Shown: positions 1-12,189 of the stretch, piece by piece
How positions within the stretch are numbered: the stretch's first letter is position 1
Layout of the letters: every line of letters starts with the position of its first letter
Source of the DNA: Membranipora membranacea
Taxonomy: Eukaryota > Bryozoa > Gymnolaemata > Cheilostomatida > Membraniporidae
Direction of reading: 5' to 3'
Assembly: GCA_914767715.1 (NCBI GenBank)
Contig: OU612066.1
Location: 13,521,001 to 13,585,000 of the forward strand
DNA: 64,000 bases
The notes under the pieces: model-generated
Database searches by the model: none
The model's input: the letters and a program-made list of their open reading frames with translations, nothing else
What the model was told of the DNA's origin: nothing
Made by a program: the position numbers and the translations under genes

Positions 1-204
1 TAATTAGGGCCACTTTTGCTATAAAAAAAAACATGCCAAACAGCAGCATCGAAAAATTAAATCTCTGTTGGATTCTTATCAAACTCCGACCAGTTCAAGC
101 TCTTATTGCCGTCATTCAACACGCCGAATATTGGAATCCTCGGATTAACAGGGGGGTCACAACGCTGACTTGAAAATCCAAAAATTATACCAAGGGAGGG
201 TATC
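1..204 (+). repeat. Partial monomer at left edge
   Basis: The window opens inside a monomer, at TAATTAGGGCCAC (about position 131 of the unit), and runs to the next ATG anchor at 205. It has an eight- or nine-base A-run and GCCGTCATTC in place of GCCCTCATTC, a variant seen again at 51375, 55058 and 61085. Confidence 0.9.
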
Positions 205-3200
205 ATGCTTTTTTTTCGGCCAGATCAAAAAATAGATTTGCTTCTAACTAACCTCATAAGGAGTAGCAACTCCTGCTCATCTCGAATCTGCAGACCGTTT
301 GGCTCTGCGGCTTTTCGTTCTCCGTCGGCGTTCGTTTTAATTAGGGCCACTTTTGCTATAGAAACACATGCCAAACGGCAGCATCGAAAAATTAAATCTC
401 TGTTGGATTCTTATCAAACTCCGACCAGTTCAAGCTCTTATTGCCCTCATTTAACACGGCGAATATTGGAATCCTCGGATTAACAGGGGGGTCACAACGC
501 TGACTTGAAAATCAAAAAATTATACCAAGAGTGGTATCATGCTTTTTTTTCGGCCAGATCAAAAAATAGATTTGCTTCTAACTAACCTCATAAGGAGGTG
601 CAACTCCTGCTCATCTCGAATCTGCAGACTGTTTGGCTCTGCGGCTTTTCGTTCTCCGTCAGCGTCCGTTTTAATTAGGGCCACTTTTGCTATACAAAAA
701 CATGCCAAACGGCAGCATCGAAAAATTAAATCTGTGTTGGATTCTTATCAAACTCCGACCAGTTCAAGCTCTTATTGCCCTCATTCAACACGCCGAATAT
801 TGGAATCCGTGGATTAACAGGGGGGTCACAACGCTGACTTGAAAATCCAAAAATTATACCAAGGGAGGGTATCACGCTTTTTTTTCGGCCAGATCATAAA
901 ATAGATTTGCTTCTAACTAACCTCATAAGGAGGAGCAACTCCTGCTCATCTCGAATCTGCAGACCGTTTCGCTCTGCGGCTTTTCGTTCTCTGTCGGCGT
1001 TCGTTTTAATTAGGGCCACTTTTGCTATAGAAACACATGCCAAACGGCAGCATCGAAAAATTAAATCTCTGTTGGATTCTTATCAAACTCCGACCAGTTC
1101 AAGCTCTTATTGCCCTCATTCAACACGGCGAATATTGGAATCCTCGGATTAAGAGGGGGGTCACAACGCTGACTTGAAAATCAAAAAATTATACCAAGGG
1201 AGGGTATCATGCTTTTTTTTCGGCCAGATCAAAAAATAGATTTGCTTCTAACTAACCTCATAAGGAGGAGCAACTCCAGCTCATCTCGAATCTGCAGAAC
1301 GTTTGGCTCTGCGGCTTTTCGTTCTCCGTCAGCGTCCGTTTTAATTAGGGCCACTTTTGCTATAAAAAAACAAGCCAAACAGCAGCATCAAAAATTAAAT
1401 CTTTGTTGGATTCTTATCAAACTTTGACCAGTTCAAGCTCTTCTTGCCCTCATTCAACACCCCGAATATTGGAATCCTCGGATTAACAGGGGGGTCACAA
1501 CGCTGACTTGAAAATCCAAAAATTATACCAAGGGAGGGTATCATGCTTTTTTTTCGGCCAGATCAAAAAATAGATTTGCTTCTAACTAACCTCATAAGGA
1601 GGAGCAACTCCTGCTCATCTCGAAACTGCAGACCGTTTGGCTCTGCGGCTTTTCGTTCTCCGTCAGCGTCCGTTTTAATTAGGGCCACTTTTGCTATAAA
1701 AAAACATGCCAAACGGCAGCATCGAAAAATTAAATCTTTGTTGGATTCTTGTCAAACTCCGACCAGTCCAAGCTCTTATTGCCCTCATTCAACACGGCGA
1801 ATATTGAAATCCTCGGATTAACAGGGGGGTCAAAACGCTGACTTGAAAATCCAAAAATTATACCAAGGGAGGGTATCATGCTGTTTTTTCGGCCAGATCA
1901 AAAAATATATTTGCTTCTAACTAACCTCATAAGGAGGAGCAACTCCTGCTCATCTCGAATCTGCAGAACGTTTGGCTCTGCGGCTTTTCGTTCTCCGTCA
2001 GCGTCCGTTTTAATTAGGGCCACTTTTGCTATAAAAAAACATGCCAAACAGCAGCATCAAAAATTAAATCTCTGTTGGATTCTTATCAAACTTTGACCAG
2101 TTCAAGCTCTTATTGCCCTCATTCAACACCCCGAATATTGGAATCCTCGGATTAACAGGGGGGTCACAACGCTGACTTGAAAATCCAAAAATTATACCAA
2201 GGGAGGGTATCATGCTTTTTTTTCGGCCAGATCAAAAAATAGATATGCTTCTAACTAACCTCATAAGGAGGAGCAACTCCTGGTCATCTCGAAACTGCAG
2301 ACCGTTTGGCTCTGCGGCTTTTCGTTTTCCGTCAGCGTCCGTTTTAATTAGGGCCACTTTTGCTATAAAAAAAACATGCCAAACAGCAGCATCGAAAAAT
2401 TAAATCTCTGTTGGATTCTTATCAAACTCCGACCAGTTCAAGCTCTTATTGCCCTCATTCAACACGCCGAATATTGGAATCCTCGGATTAACAGGGGGGT
2501 CACAACGCTGACTTGAAAATCCAAAAATTATACCAAGGGAGGGTATCATGCTTTTTTTTCGGCCAGATCAAAAAATAGATTTGCTTCTAACTTACCTCAT
2601 AAGGAGGAGCAACTCCTGCTCATCTCGAATCTGCAGAACGTTTGGCTCTGCGGCTTTGCGTTCCCCGTCAGCGTTCGTTTTAATTAGGGCCACTTTTGCT
2701 ATAGAAAAACATGCCAAAGAGCAGCATCGAAAAATTAAATCTCTGTTGGATTCTTATCAAACTCCGACCAGTACAAGCTCTTATTGCCCTCATTCAACAG
2801 GCCGAATATTGGAATCCTCGGATTAACAGGGGGGTCATAACGCTGACTTGAAAATCCAAAAATTATACCAAGGGAGGGTATCATGCTTTTTTTTCGGCCA
2901 GATCATAAAATAGATTTGCTTCTAACTAACCTCATAAGGAGGAGCAACTCCTGCTCATCTCGAGTCTGCAGACCGTTTGGCTCTGCGTCTTTTCGATCTA
3001 CGTCGGCGTCCGTTTTAATTAGGGCCACTTTTGCTATAACAAAACATGCAAAACAGCAGCATCGAAAAATTAAATCTCTGTTTGATTCTTATCAAACTCC
3101 GACCAGTTCAAGCTCTTATTGCCCTCATTCAACACGCCGAATATTGGAATCCTCGGATTAACAGGGGGATCACAACGCTGACTTGAAAATCCAAAAATTA

Positions 3201-4560
3201 TACCAAGGGAGGGTATCATGCTTTTTTTTCGGCCAGATCAATAAAAAATAGATTTGCTTCTAACTAACCTCATAAGGAGGAGCAACTCCTGCTCATCTCG
3301 AAACTGCAGACCGTTTGGCTTTGCGGCTTTTCGTTCTCCGTCAGCGTCCGGTTTAATTAGGGCCACTTTTGCTACAAAAAAAACATGCCAAACGGCAGCA
3401 TCGAATAATTAAATCTCTGTTGGATTCTTATCAAACTCCGACCACTTCAAGCTCTTATTGCCCTCATTCAACACGCCGAATATTGGAATCCTCGGATTAA
3501 CAGGGGGGTCACAACGCTGACTTGAAAATCCAAAAATTATACCAAGGGAGGGTATCATGCTTTTTTTTCGGCCAGATCAAAAAATAGATTTGCTTCTAAC
3601 TAACCTCATAAGGAGAAGCAACTCCTGCTCATCTCGAATCTGCAGACCGTTTGGCTCTGCGGCTTTTCGTTCTCCATCAGCGTCCGTTTTAATTAGGGAC
3701 ACTTTTGCTATAAAAAAACATGCCAAACGCCAGCATCGAAAAATTAAATCTCTGTTGGATTCTTATCAAACTCCGACCAGTTCAAGCTCTTATTGCCCTC
3801 ATTCAACACGCCGAATATTGGAATCCTCGGATTAACAGGGGGGTCACAACGCTGACTTGAAAATCCAAAATTTATACCAAGGGAGGGTATCATGCGTTTT
3901 TTTCGGCCAGATCAAAAAATAGATTTGCTTCTAACTAACCTCATAAGGAGGAGCAACTCCTGCTAATCTCGAATCTGCAGACCGTTTTGCTCTGCGGCTT
4001 TTCGTTCTCCGTCAGCGTCCGTTTTAATTAGGGCCACTTTTGCTATAAAAAAACATGCCAAACGGCAGCATCGAAAAATTAAATCTCTGTTGGTTTCTTA
4101 ACAAACTTCGACCAGTTTAAGCTCTTATTGCCCTCATTCAACACGCCGAATATTGGAATCCTCGGATGAACAGGGGGGTCACAACGCTGACTTGAAAATC
4201 CAAAAATTATACCAAGGGAGGGTATCATGCTTTTTTTTCGGCCAGATCAAAAAATAGATTTGCTTCTAACTAACCTCATAAGGAGAAGCAACTCCTGCTC
4301 ATCTCGAATCTGCAGACCGTTTGGCTCTGCGGCTTTTCGTTCTCCATCAGCGTCCGTTTTAATTAGGGCCACTTTTGCTATAAAAAAACATGCCAAACGG
4401 CAGCATCGAGAAATAAAATCTCTGTTGGATTCTTATCAAACTCCGACCAGTTCAAGCTCTTATTGCCCTCATTCAACACGCCGAATATTGGAATCCTCGG
4501 ATTAACAGGGGGTCACAACGCTGATTTGAAAATCCATAAATTATACCAAGCTAGGGTATC
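205..4560 (+). repeat. Left block: 13 irregular monomers
   Basis: Monomers start at 205, 539, 874, 1209, 1543, 1878, 2212, 2548, 2883, 3218, 3557, 3892 and 4227. The copies differ from each other more than those further right, and no high-identity multi-monomer block is present apart from the dimer at 1209-2547. The copy at 874 has ACG for the ATG. The copy at 3218 is 339 bp because of four extra bases in GATCAATAAAAAATAG. The copy at 3892 has TGCTAATCTCG, which stops the open frame early. The copies at 3557 and 4227 share AGGAGAAGC and CTCCATCAG, a weak two-monomer echo. Confidence 0.85.
1209..2547 (+). repeat. Dimer higher-order repeat (two copies, about 670 bp)
   Basis: The monomers at 1209 and 1878 share CTGCAGAACG, ACAGCAGCATCAAAAATT, ACTTTGACC and ACACCCCGAAT. 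The alternating monomers at 1543 and 2212 share CTCGAAACTGCAGACC. The two dimers are 1209-1877 and 1878-2547. They differ at several sites (for example AAGCC versus ATGCC and A-run length), so this is an older event than the large duplications to the right. Confidence 0.75.
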
Positions 4561-7500
4561 ATGCTTTTTTTTCGGCCAGATCAAAAAATAGATTTGCTTC
4601 TAACTAACCTCATAAGGAGGAGCAACTCCTGCTCATCTAGAATCTGCAGAACGATTGGCTCTGCGGCTGTTCGTTCTCCGTCAGCGTCCGTTTTAATTAG
4701 GGCCACTTTTGCTATAAAAAAACATGCCAAACGGCAGCATCGAAAATTAAATCTCTGTTGGATTCTTATCAAACTCCAACCAGTTCAAGCTCTTATTGCC
4801 CTTATTCAACACGCCGAATATTGGAATCCTCGGATTAACAGGGGGGTCACAACGCTGACTTGAAAATCCAAAAATTATACCAAGGGAGGGTATCATGCTT
4901 TTTTTTCGGCCAGATCAAAAAATAGATTTGCTTCTAACTAACCTCATAAGTAGGAGCAACTCCTGCTCATCTCGAATCTGCAGACCGTTTGGCTCTGCGG
5001 CTGTTCGTTCTCCGTCAGCGTCCGTTTTAATTAGGGCCACTTTTGCTATAAAAAAACATGCCAAATGGCAGCATCGGAAAATTAAATCTCTGTCGGATTC
5101 TTATCAAACTCCGACCAGTTCATGCTCTTATTGCCCTCATTCAACACTCCGAATATTGGAATCCTCGGATTAACAGGGGGGTCACAACGCTGACTTGAAA
5201 ATCCAAAAATTATACCAAGGGAGGGTATCATGCTTTTTTTTCGGCCAGATCAAAATATAGATTTGCTTCTAACTAACCTCATAAGGAGCAGCAACTCCTG
5301 CTTATCTCGAATCTGCAGACCGTTTGGCTCTGCGGCTTTTCGTTCTCCGTCAGCGTCCGTTTTAATTAGGGCCACTTTTGTTATTAAAAAACATGCCAGA
5401 CGGCAGCATCGAGAAATTAAATCTCTGTTGGATTCTTATCAAACTCCGACCAGTTCAAGCTCTTATTGCCCTCATTCAACACGCCGAATATTGGAATCCT
5501 CGGATTAACAGGGGGTCACAACGCTGACTTGAAAATCCATAAATTATACCAAGGGAGGGTATCATGTTTTTTTTTCGGCCAGATCAAAAAATAGATTTGC
5601 TTCTAACTAACCTCATAAGGAGGAGCAACTCCTGCTCATCTCGAATCTGCAGAACGATTGGCTCTGCGGCTGTTCGTTCTCCGTCAGCGTCCGTTTTAAT
5701 TAGGGCCACTTTTGCTATAAAAAAACATGCCAAACGGCAGCATCGAAAATTAAATCTCTGTTGGATTCTTATCAAACTCCAACCAGTTCAAGCTCTTATT
5801 GCCCTTATTCAACACGCCGAATATTTGAATCCTCGGATTAACAGGGGGGTCACAACGCTGACTTGAAAATCCAAAAATTATACCAAGGGAGGGTATCATG
5901 CTTTTTTTTCGGCCAGATCAAAAAATAGATTTGCTTCTAACTAACCTCATAAGGAGGAGCAACTCCTGCTCATCTCGAATCTGCAGACCGTTTGGCTCTG
6001 CGGCATTTCGTTCTCCGTCAGCGTCCGTTTTAATTAGGGCCACTGTTGCTATAAAAAAACATGCCAAATGGCAGCATCGGAAAATTAAATCTCTGTCGGA
6101 TTCTTATCAAACTCCGACCAGTTCATGCTCTTATTGCCCTCATTCAACACGCCGAATATTGGAATCCTCGGATTAACAGGGGGTCACAACGCTGACTTGA
6201 AAATCCATAAATTATACCAAGGGAGGGTATCATGTTTTTTTTTCGGCCAGATCAAAAAATAGATTTGCTTCTAACTAACCTCATAAGGAGGAGCAACTCC
6301 TGCTCATCTCGAATCTGCAGAACGATTGGCTCTGCGGCTGTTCGTTCTCCGTCAGCGTCCGTTTTAATTAGGGCCACTTTTGTTATTAAAAAACATGCCA
6401 GACGGCAGCATCGAGAAATTAAATCTCTGTTGGATTCTTATCAAACTCCGACCAGTTCAAGCTCTTATTGCCCTCATTCAACACGCCGAATATTGGAATC
6501 CTCGGATTAACAGGGGGTCACAACGCTGACTTGAAAATCCATAAATTATACCAAGGGAGGGTATCATGTTTTTTTTTCGGCCAGATCAAAAAATAGATTT
6601 GCTTCTAACTAACCTCATAAGGAGGAGCAACTCCTGCTCATCTCGAATCTGCAGAACGATTGGCTCTGCGGCTGTTCGTTCTCCGTCAGCGTCCGTTTTA
6701 ATTAGGGCCACTTTTGCTATAAAAAAACATGCCAAACGGCAGCATCGAAAATTAAATCTCTGTTGGATTCTTATCAAACTCCAACCAGTTCAAGCTCTTA
6801 TTGCCCTTATTCAACACGCCGAATATTTGAATCCTCGGATTAACAGGGGGGTCACAACGCTGACTTGAAAATCCAAAAATTATACCAAGGGAGGGTATCA
6901 TGCTTTTTTTTCGGCCAGATCAAAAAATAGATTTGCTTCTAACTAACCTCATAAGGAGGAGCAACTCCTGCTCATCTCGAATCTGCAGACCGTTTGGCTC
7001 TGCGGCATTTCGTTCTCCGTCAGCGTCCGTTTTAATTAGGGCCACTGTTGCTATAAAAAAACATGCCAAATGGCAGCATCGGAAAATTAAATCTCTGTCG
7101 GATTCTTATCAAACTCCGACCAGTTCATGCTCTTATTGCCCTCATTCAACACTCCGAATATTGGAATCCTCGGATTAACAGGGGGGTCACAACGCTGACT
7201 TGAAAATCCAAAAATTATACCAAGGGAGGGTATCATGCTTTTTTTTCGGCCAGATCAAAATATAGATTTGCTTCTAACTAACCTCATAAGGAGCAGCAAC
7301 TCCTGCTTATCTCGAATCTGCAGACCGTTTGGCTCTGCGGCTTTTCGTTCTCCGTCAGCGTCCGTTTTCATTAGGGCCTCTTTTGCTATAAAAAAACATG
7401 CTAAACGCCAGCATCGAAAAATTAAATCTCTGTTGGATTCTTACCAAACTCCGACCAGTTCAAGCTCCTATTGCCCTCATTCAACACGCCGAATATTGGA

Positions 7501-7569
7501 ATCCTCGGATTAACAGGGGGGTCACAACGCTGACTTGAAAATCCAAAAATTATACCAAGGGAGGGTATC
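4561..7569 (+). repeat. Trimer higher-order repeat, three copies (about 1002 bp)
   Basis: Three sets line up: 4561/5564/6566 (CTGCAGAACGATTGG and GCGGCTGTTCG), 4895/5898/6900 (CAAATGGCAGCATCGG and CTGTCGG) and 5230/6232/7235. Offsets are 1003 and 1002-1003 bp. The third member is itself patchwork: 5230 and 7235 share the left half (CAAAATATAG, CTTATCTCG), while 5230 and 6232 share the right half (TTGTTATTAAAA, GCCAGACGG). The same trimers reappear at 8913-10918 inside the second ten-monomer copy. Confidence 0.85.
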
Positions 7570-8840
7570 ATGCGTTTTTTTCGGCCAGATCAAAAAATAG
7601 ATTTGCTTCTAACTAACCTCATAAGGAGGAGCAACTGCTGCTCATCTCGAATCTGCAGACCCTTTTGCTCTGCGGCTTTTCGTTCTCCGTCAGCGTCCGT
7701 TTTAATTAGGGCCACTTTTGCTATAAAAAAACATGCCAAAAGGCAGCATCTAAAAATTAAATCTCTGTTGGATTCTTATCAAACTCCGACCAGTTCAAGC
7801 TCTTAATGCCCTCATTCAACACGCCTAATTTATTGGAATCCTCGGATCAACACGGGGGTAACAACGCTGACTTGAAAATCCAAAAATTATACCAAGGGAG
7901 GGTATCATGCTTTTTTTTTGGCCAGATCAAAAATAAGATTTGCTTCTAACTAACCTCATGAGGAGGAGCAACTCCTGCTCATCTCGAATCTGCAGAGCGT
8001 TTGGCTCTGCGGCTTTTCGTTCTCCGTCAGCGTCCGTTTTAATTAGGGCCACTTTTGCTATAAAAAAACATGCCAAACGGCAGCATCGAAAAATTAAATC
8101 TTTGTTGGATTCTTATCAAACTCCGACCAGTTCAAGCTGTTATTGCCCTCATTCAACACGCCGAATATTGGACTCCTCGGATTAACATGGGGGTCACAAC
8201 GCTGACTTGAAAATGCATAAATTATACCAAGGGAGGGTATCATGCTTTTTTTTCGGCCAGATCAAAAAATAGATTTGCTTCTAACTAACCTCATAAGGAG
8301 GAGCAACTCCTGCTCATCTCGAACCTGCAGACAGTTTGGCTCTGCGGCTTTTCGTTCTCCGTCAGCGTCCGTTTTAACTAGGGCCACTTTTGCTATACAA
8401 AAACATGCCAAACGGCAGCATCGAAAAATTAAATCTCTGTTGGATTCTTATCAAACTCTGACCAGTTCAAGCTCTTATTGCCCTCATTCAACGCGCCGAA
8501 TATTGGAATCCTCGGATTAACAGGAGTGTCACAACGCTGACTTGAAAATCCAACATTTATACCAAGGGAGGGTATCATGCTTTTTTTTCGGCCAGATCAA
8601 ATAATAGATTTTCTTCAAACTAACCTCATAAGGAGGAGCAACTCCTGCTCATCTCGAATCTGCAGACCGTTTGGCTCTGCGGCTTTTCGTTCTCCGTCAG
8701 CTTCCGTTTTAATTAGGGCCCCTTTTACTATAAAAAAACATGCCAAAAGGCAGCATCTAAAAATTAAATCTCTGTTGGATTCTTATCAAACTCCGACCAG
8801 TTCAAGCTCTTAATGCCCTCATTCAACACGCCTAATATAT
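5492..8840 (+). repeat. Ten-monomer duplication, copy 1 (3349 bp)
   Basis: This block is matched base for base by 8841-12189 at an offset of 3349 bp. Monomers start at 5564, 5898, 6232, 6566, 6900, 7235, 7570, 7907, 8242 and 8577. Reading both copies I see two differences: AAATAAGATTTG here near 7930 versus AAATTAGATTTG near 11280, and CTTCAAAC near 8613 versus CTTCTAAC near 11962. There may be others I missed. Confidence 0.9.
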
Positions 8841-11800
8841 TGGAATCCTCGGATTAACAGGGGGTCACAACGCTGACTTGAAAATCCATAAATTATACCA
8901 AGGGAGGGTATCATGTTTTTTTTTCGGCCAGATCAAAAAATAGATTTGCTTCTAACTAACCTCATAAGGAGGAGCAACTCCTGCTCATCTCGAATCTGCA
9001 GAACGATTGGCTCTGCGGCTGTTCGTTCTCCGTCAGCGTCCGTTTTAATTAGGGCCACTTTTGCTATAAAAAAACATGCCAAACGGCAGCATCGAAAATT
9101 AAATCTCTGTTGGATTCTTATCAAACTCCAACCAGTTCAAGCTCTTATTGCCCTTATTCAACACGCCGAATATTTGAATCCTCGGATTAACAGGGGGGTC
9201 ACAACGCTGACTTGAAAATCCAAAAATTATACCAAGGGAGGGTATCATGCTTTTTTTTCGGCCAGATCAAAAAATAGATTTGCTTCTAACTAACCTCATA
9301 AGGAGGAGCAACTCCTGCTCATCTCGAATCTGCAGACCGTTTGGCTCTGCGGCATTTCGTTCTCCGTCAGCGTCCGTTTTAATTAGGGCCACTGTTGCTA
9401 TAAAAAAACATGCCAAATGGCAGCATCGGAAAATTAAATCTCTGTCGGATTCTTATCAAACTCCGACCAGTTCATGCTCTTATTGCCCTCATTCAACACG
9501 CCGAATATTGGAATCCTCGGATTAACAGGGGGTCACAACGCTGACTTGAAAATCCATAAATTATACCAAGGGAGGGTATCATGTTTTTTTTTCGGCCAGA
9601 TCAAAAAATAGATTTGCTTCTAACTAACCTCATAAGGAGGAGCAACTCCTGCTCATCTCGAATCTGCAGAACGATTGGCTCTGCGGCTGTTCGTTCTCCG
9701 TCAGCGTCCGTTTTAATTAGGGCCACTTTTGTTATTAAAAAACATGCCAGACGGCAGCATCGAGAAATTAAATCTCTGTTGGATTCTTATCAAACTCCGA
9801 CCAGTTCAAGCTCTTATTGCCCTCATTCAACACGCCGAATATTGGAATCCTCGGATTAACAGGGGGTCACAACGCTGACTTGAAAATCCATAAATTATAC
9901 CAAGGGAGGGTATCATGTTTTTTTTTCGGCCAGATCAAAAAATAGATTTGCTTCTAACTAACCTCATAAGGAGGAGCAACTCCTGCTCATCTCGAATCTG
10001 CAGAACGATTGGCTCTGCGGCTGTTCGTTCTCCGTCAGCGTCCGTTTTAATTAGGGCCACTTTTGCTATAAAAAAACATGCCAAACGGCAGCATCGAAAA
10101 TTAAATCTCTGTTGGATTCTTATCAAACTCCAACCAGTTCAAGCTCTTATTGCCCTTATTCAACACGCCGAATATTTGAATCCTCGGATTAACAGGGGGG
10201 TCACAACGCTGACTTGAAAATCCAAAAATTATACCAAGGGAGGGTATCATGCTTTTTTTTCGGCCAGATCAAAAAATAGATTTGCTTCTAACTAACCTCA
10301 TAAGGAGGAGCAACTCCTGCTCATCTCGAATCTGCAGACCGTTTGGCTCTGCGGCATTTCGTTCTCCGTCAGCGTCCGTTTTAATTAGGGCCACTGTTGC
10401 TATAAAAAAACATGCCAAATGGCAGCATCGGAAAATTAAATCTCTGTCGGATTCTTATCAAACTCCGACCAGTTCATGCTCTTATTGCCCTCATTCAACA
10501 CTCCGAATATTGGAATCCTCGGATTAACAGGGGGGTCACAACGCTGACTTGAAAATCCAAAAATTATACCAAGGGAGGGTATCATGCTTTTTTTTCGGCC
10601 AGATCAAAATATAGATTTGCTTCTAACTAACCTCATAAGGAGCAGCAACTCCTGCTTATCTCGAATCTGCAGACCGTTTGGCTCTGCGGCTTTTCGTTCT
10701 CCGTCAGCGTCCGTTTTCATTAGGGCCTCTTTTGCTATAAAAAAACATGCTAAACGCCAGCATCGAAAAATTAAATCTCTGTTGGATTCTTACCAAACTC
10801 CGACCAGTTCAAGCTCCTATTGCCCTCATTCAACACGCCGAATATTGGAATCCTCGGATTAACAGGGGGGTCACAACGCTGACTTGAAAATCCAAAAATT
10901 ATACCAAGGGAGGGTATCATGCGTTTTTTTCGGCCAGATCAAAAAATAGATTTGCTTCTAACTAACCTCATAAGGAGGAGCAACTGCTGCTCATCTCGAA
11001 TCTGCAGACCCTTTTGCTCTGCGGCTTTTCGTTCTCCGTCAGCGTCCGTTTTAATTAGGGCCACTTTTGCTATAAAAAAACATGCCAAAAGGCAGCATCT
11101 AAAAATTAAATCTCTGTTGGATTCTTATCAAACTCCGACCAGTTCAAGCTCTTAATGCCCTCATTCAACACGCCTAATTTATTGGAATCCTCGGATCAAC
11201 ACGGGGGTAACAACGCTGACTTGAAAATCCAAAAATTATACCAAGGGAGGGTATCATGCTTTTTTTTTGGCCAGATCAAAAATTAGATTTGCTTCTAACT
11301 AACCTCATGAGGAGGAGCAACTCCTGCTCATCTCGAATCTGCAGAGCGTTTGGCTCTGCGGCTTTTCGTTCTCCGTCAGCGTCCGTTTTAATTAGGGCCA
11401 CTTTTGCTATAAAAAAACATGCCAAACGGCAGCATCGAAAAATTAAATCTTTGTTGGATTCTTATCAAACTCCGACCAGTTCAAGCTGTTATTGCCCTCA
11501 TTCAACACGCCGAATATTGGACTCCTCGGATTAACATGGGGGTCACAACGCTGACTTGAAAATGCATAAATTATACCAAGGGAGGGTATCATGCTTTTTT
11601 TTCGGCCAGATCAAAAAATAGATTTGCTTCTAACTAACCTCATAAGGAGGAGCAACTCCTGCTCATCTCGAACCTGCAGACAGTTTGGCTCTGCGGCTTT
11701 TCGTTCTCCGTCAGCGTCCGTTTTAACTAGGGCCACTTTTGCTATACAAAAACATGCCAAACGGCAGCATCGAAAAATTAAATCTCTGTTGGATTCTTAT

Positions 11801-12189
11801 CAAACTCTGACCAGTTCAAGCTCTTATTGCCCTCATTCAACGCGCCGAATATTGGAATCCTCGGATTAACAGGAGTGTCACAACGCTGACTTGAAAATCC
11901 AACATTTATACCAAGGGAGGGTATCATGCTTTTTTTTCGGCCAGATCAAATAATAGATTTTCTTCTAACTAACCTCATAAGGAGGAGCAACTCCTGCTCA
12001 TCTCGAATCTGCAGACCGTTTGGCTCTGCGGCTTTTCGTTCTCCGTCAGCTTCCGTTTTAATTAGGGCCCCTTTTACTATAAAAAAACATGCCAAAAGGC
12101 AGCATCTAAAAATTAAATCTCTGTTGGATTCTTATCAAACTCCGACCAGTTCAAGCTCTTAATGCCCTCATTCAACACGCCTAATATAT
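8841..12189 (+). repeat. Ten-monomer duplication, copy 2 (3349 bp)
   Basis: Monomers start at 8913, 9247, 9581, 9915, 10249, 10584, 10919, 11256, 11591 and 11926. The junction with copy 1 can be placed at 8841-8859: left of it is the TAATATAT tail of the 8577-type monomer, right of it the AGGGGGTCAC of the 5564-type monomer, and TGGAATCCTCGGATTAACA between is common to both. In copy 2 the same TAATATAT tail continues normally into CACGGGGGTAAC, which supports a tandem duplication breakpoint. Confidence 0.9.
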
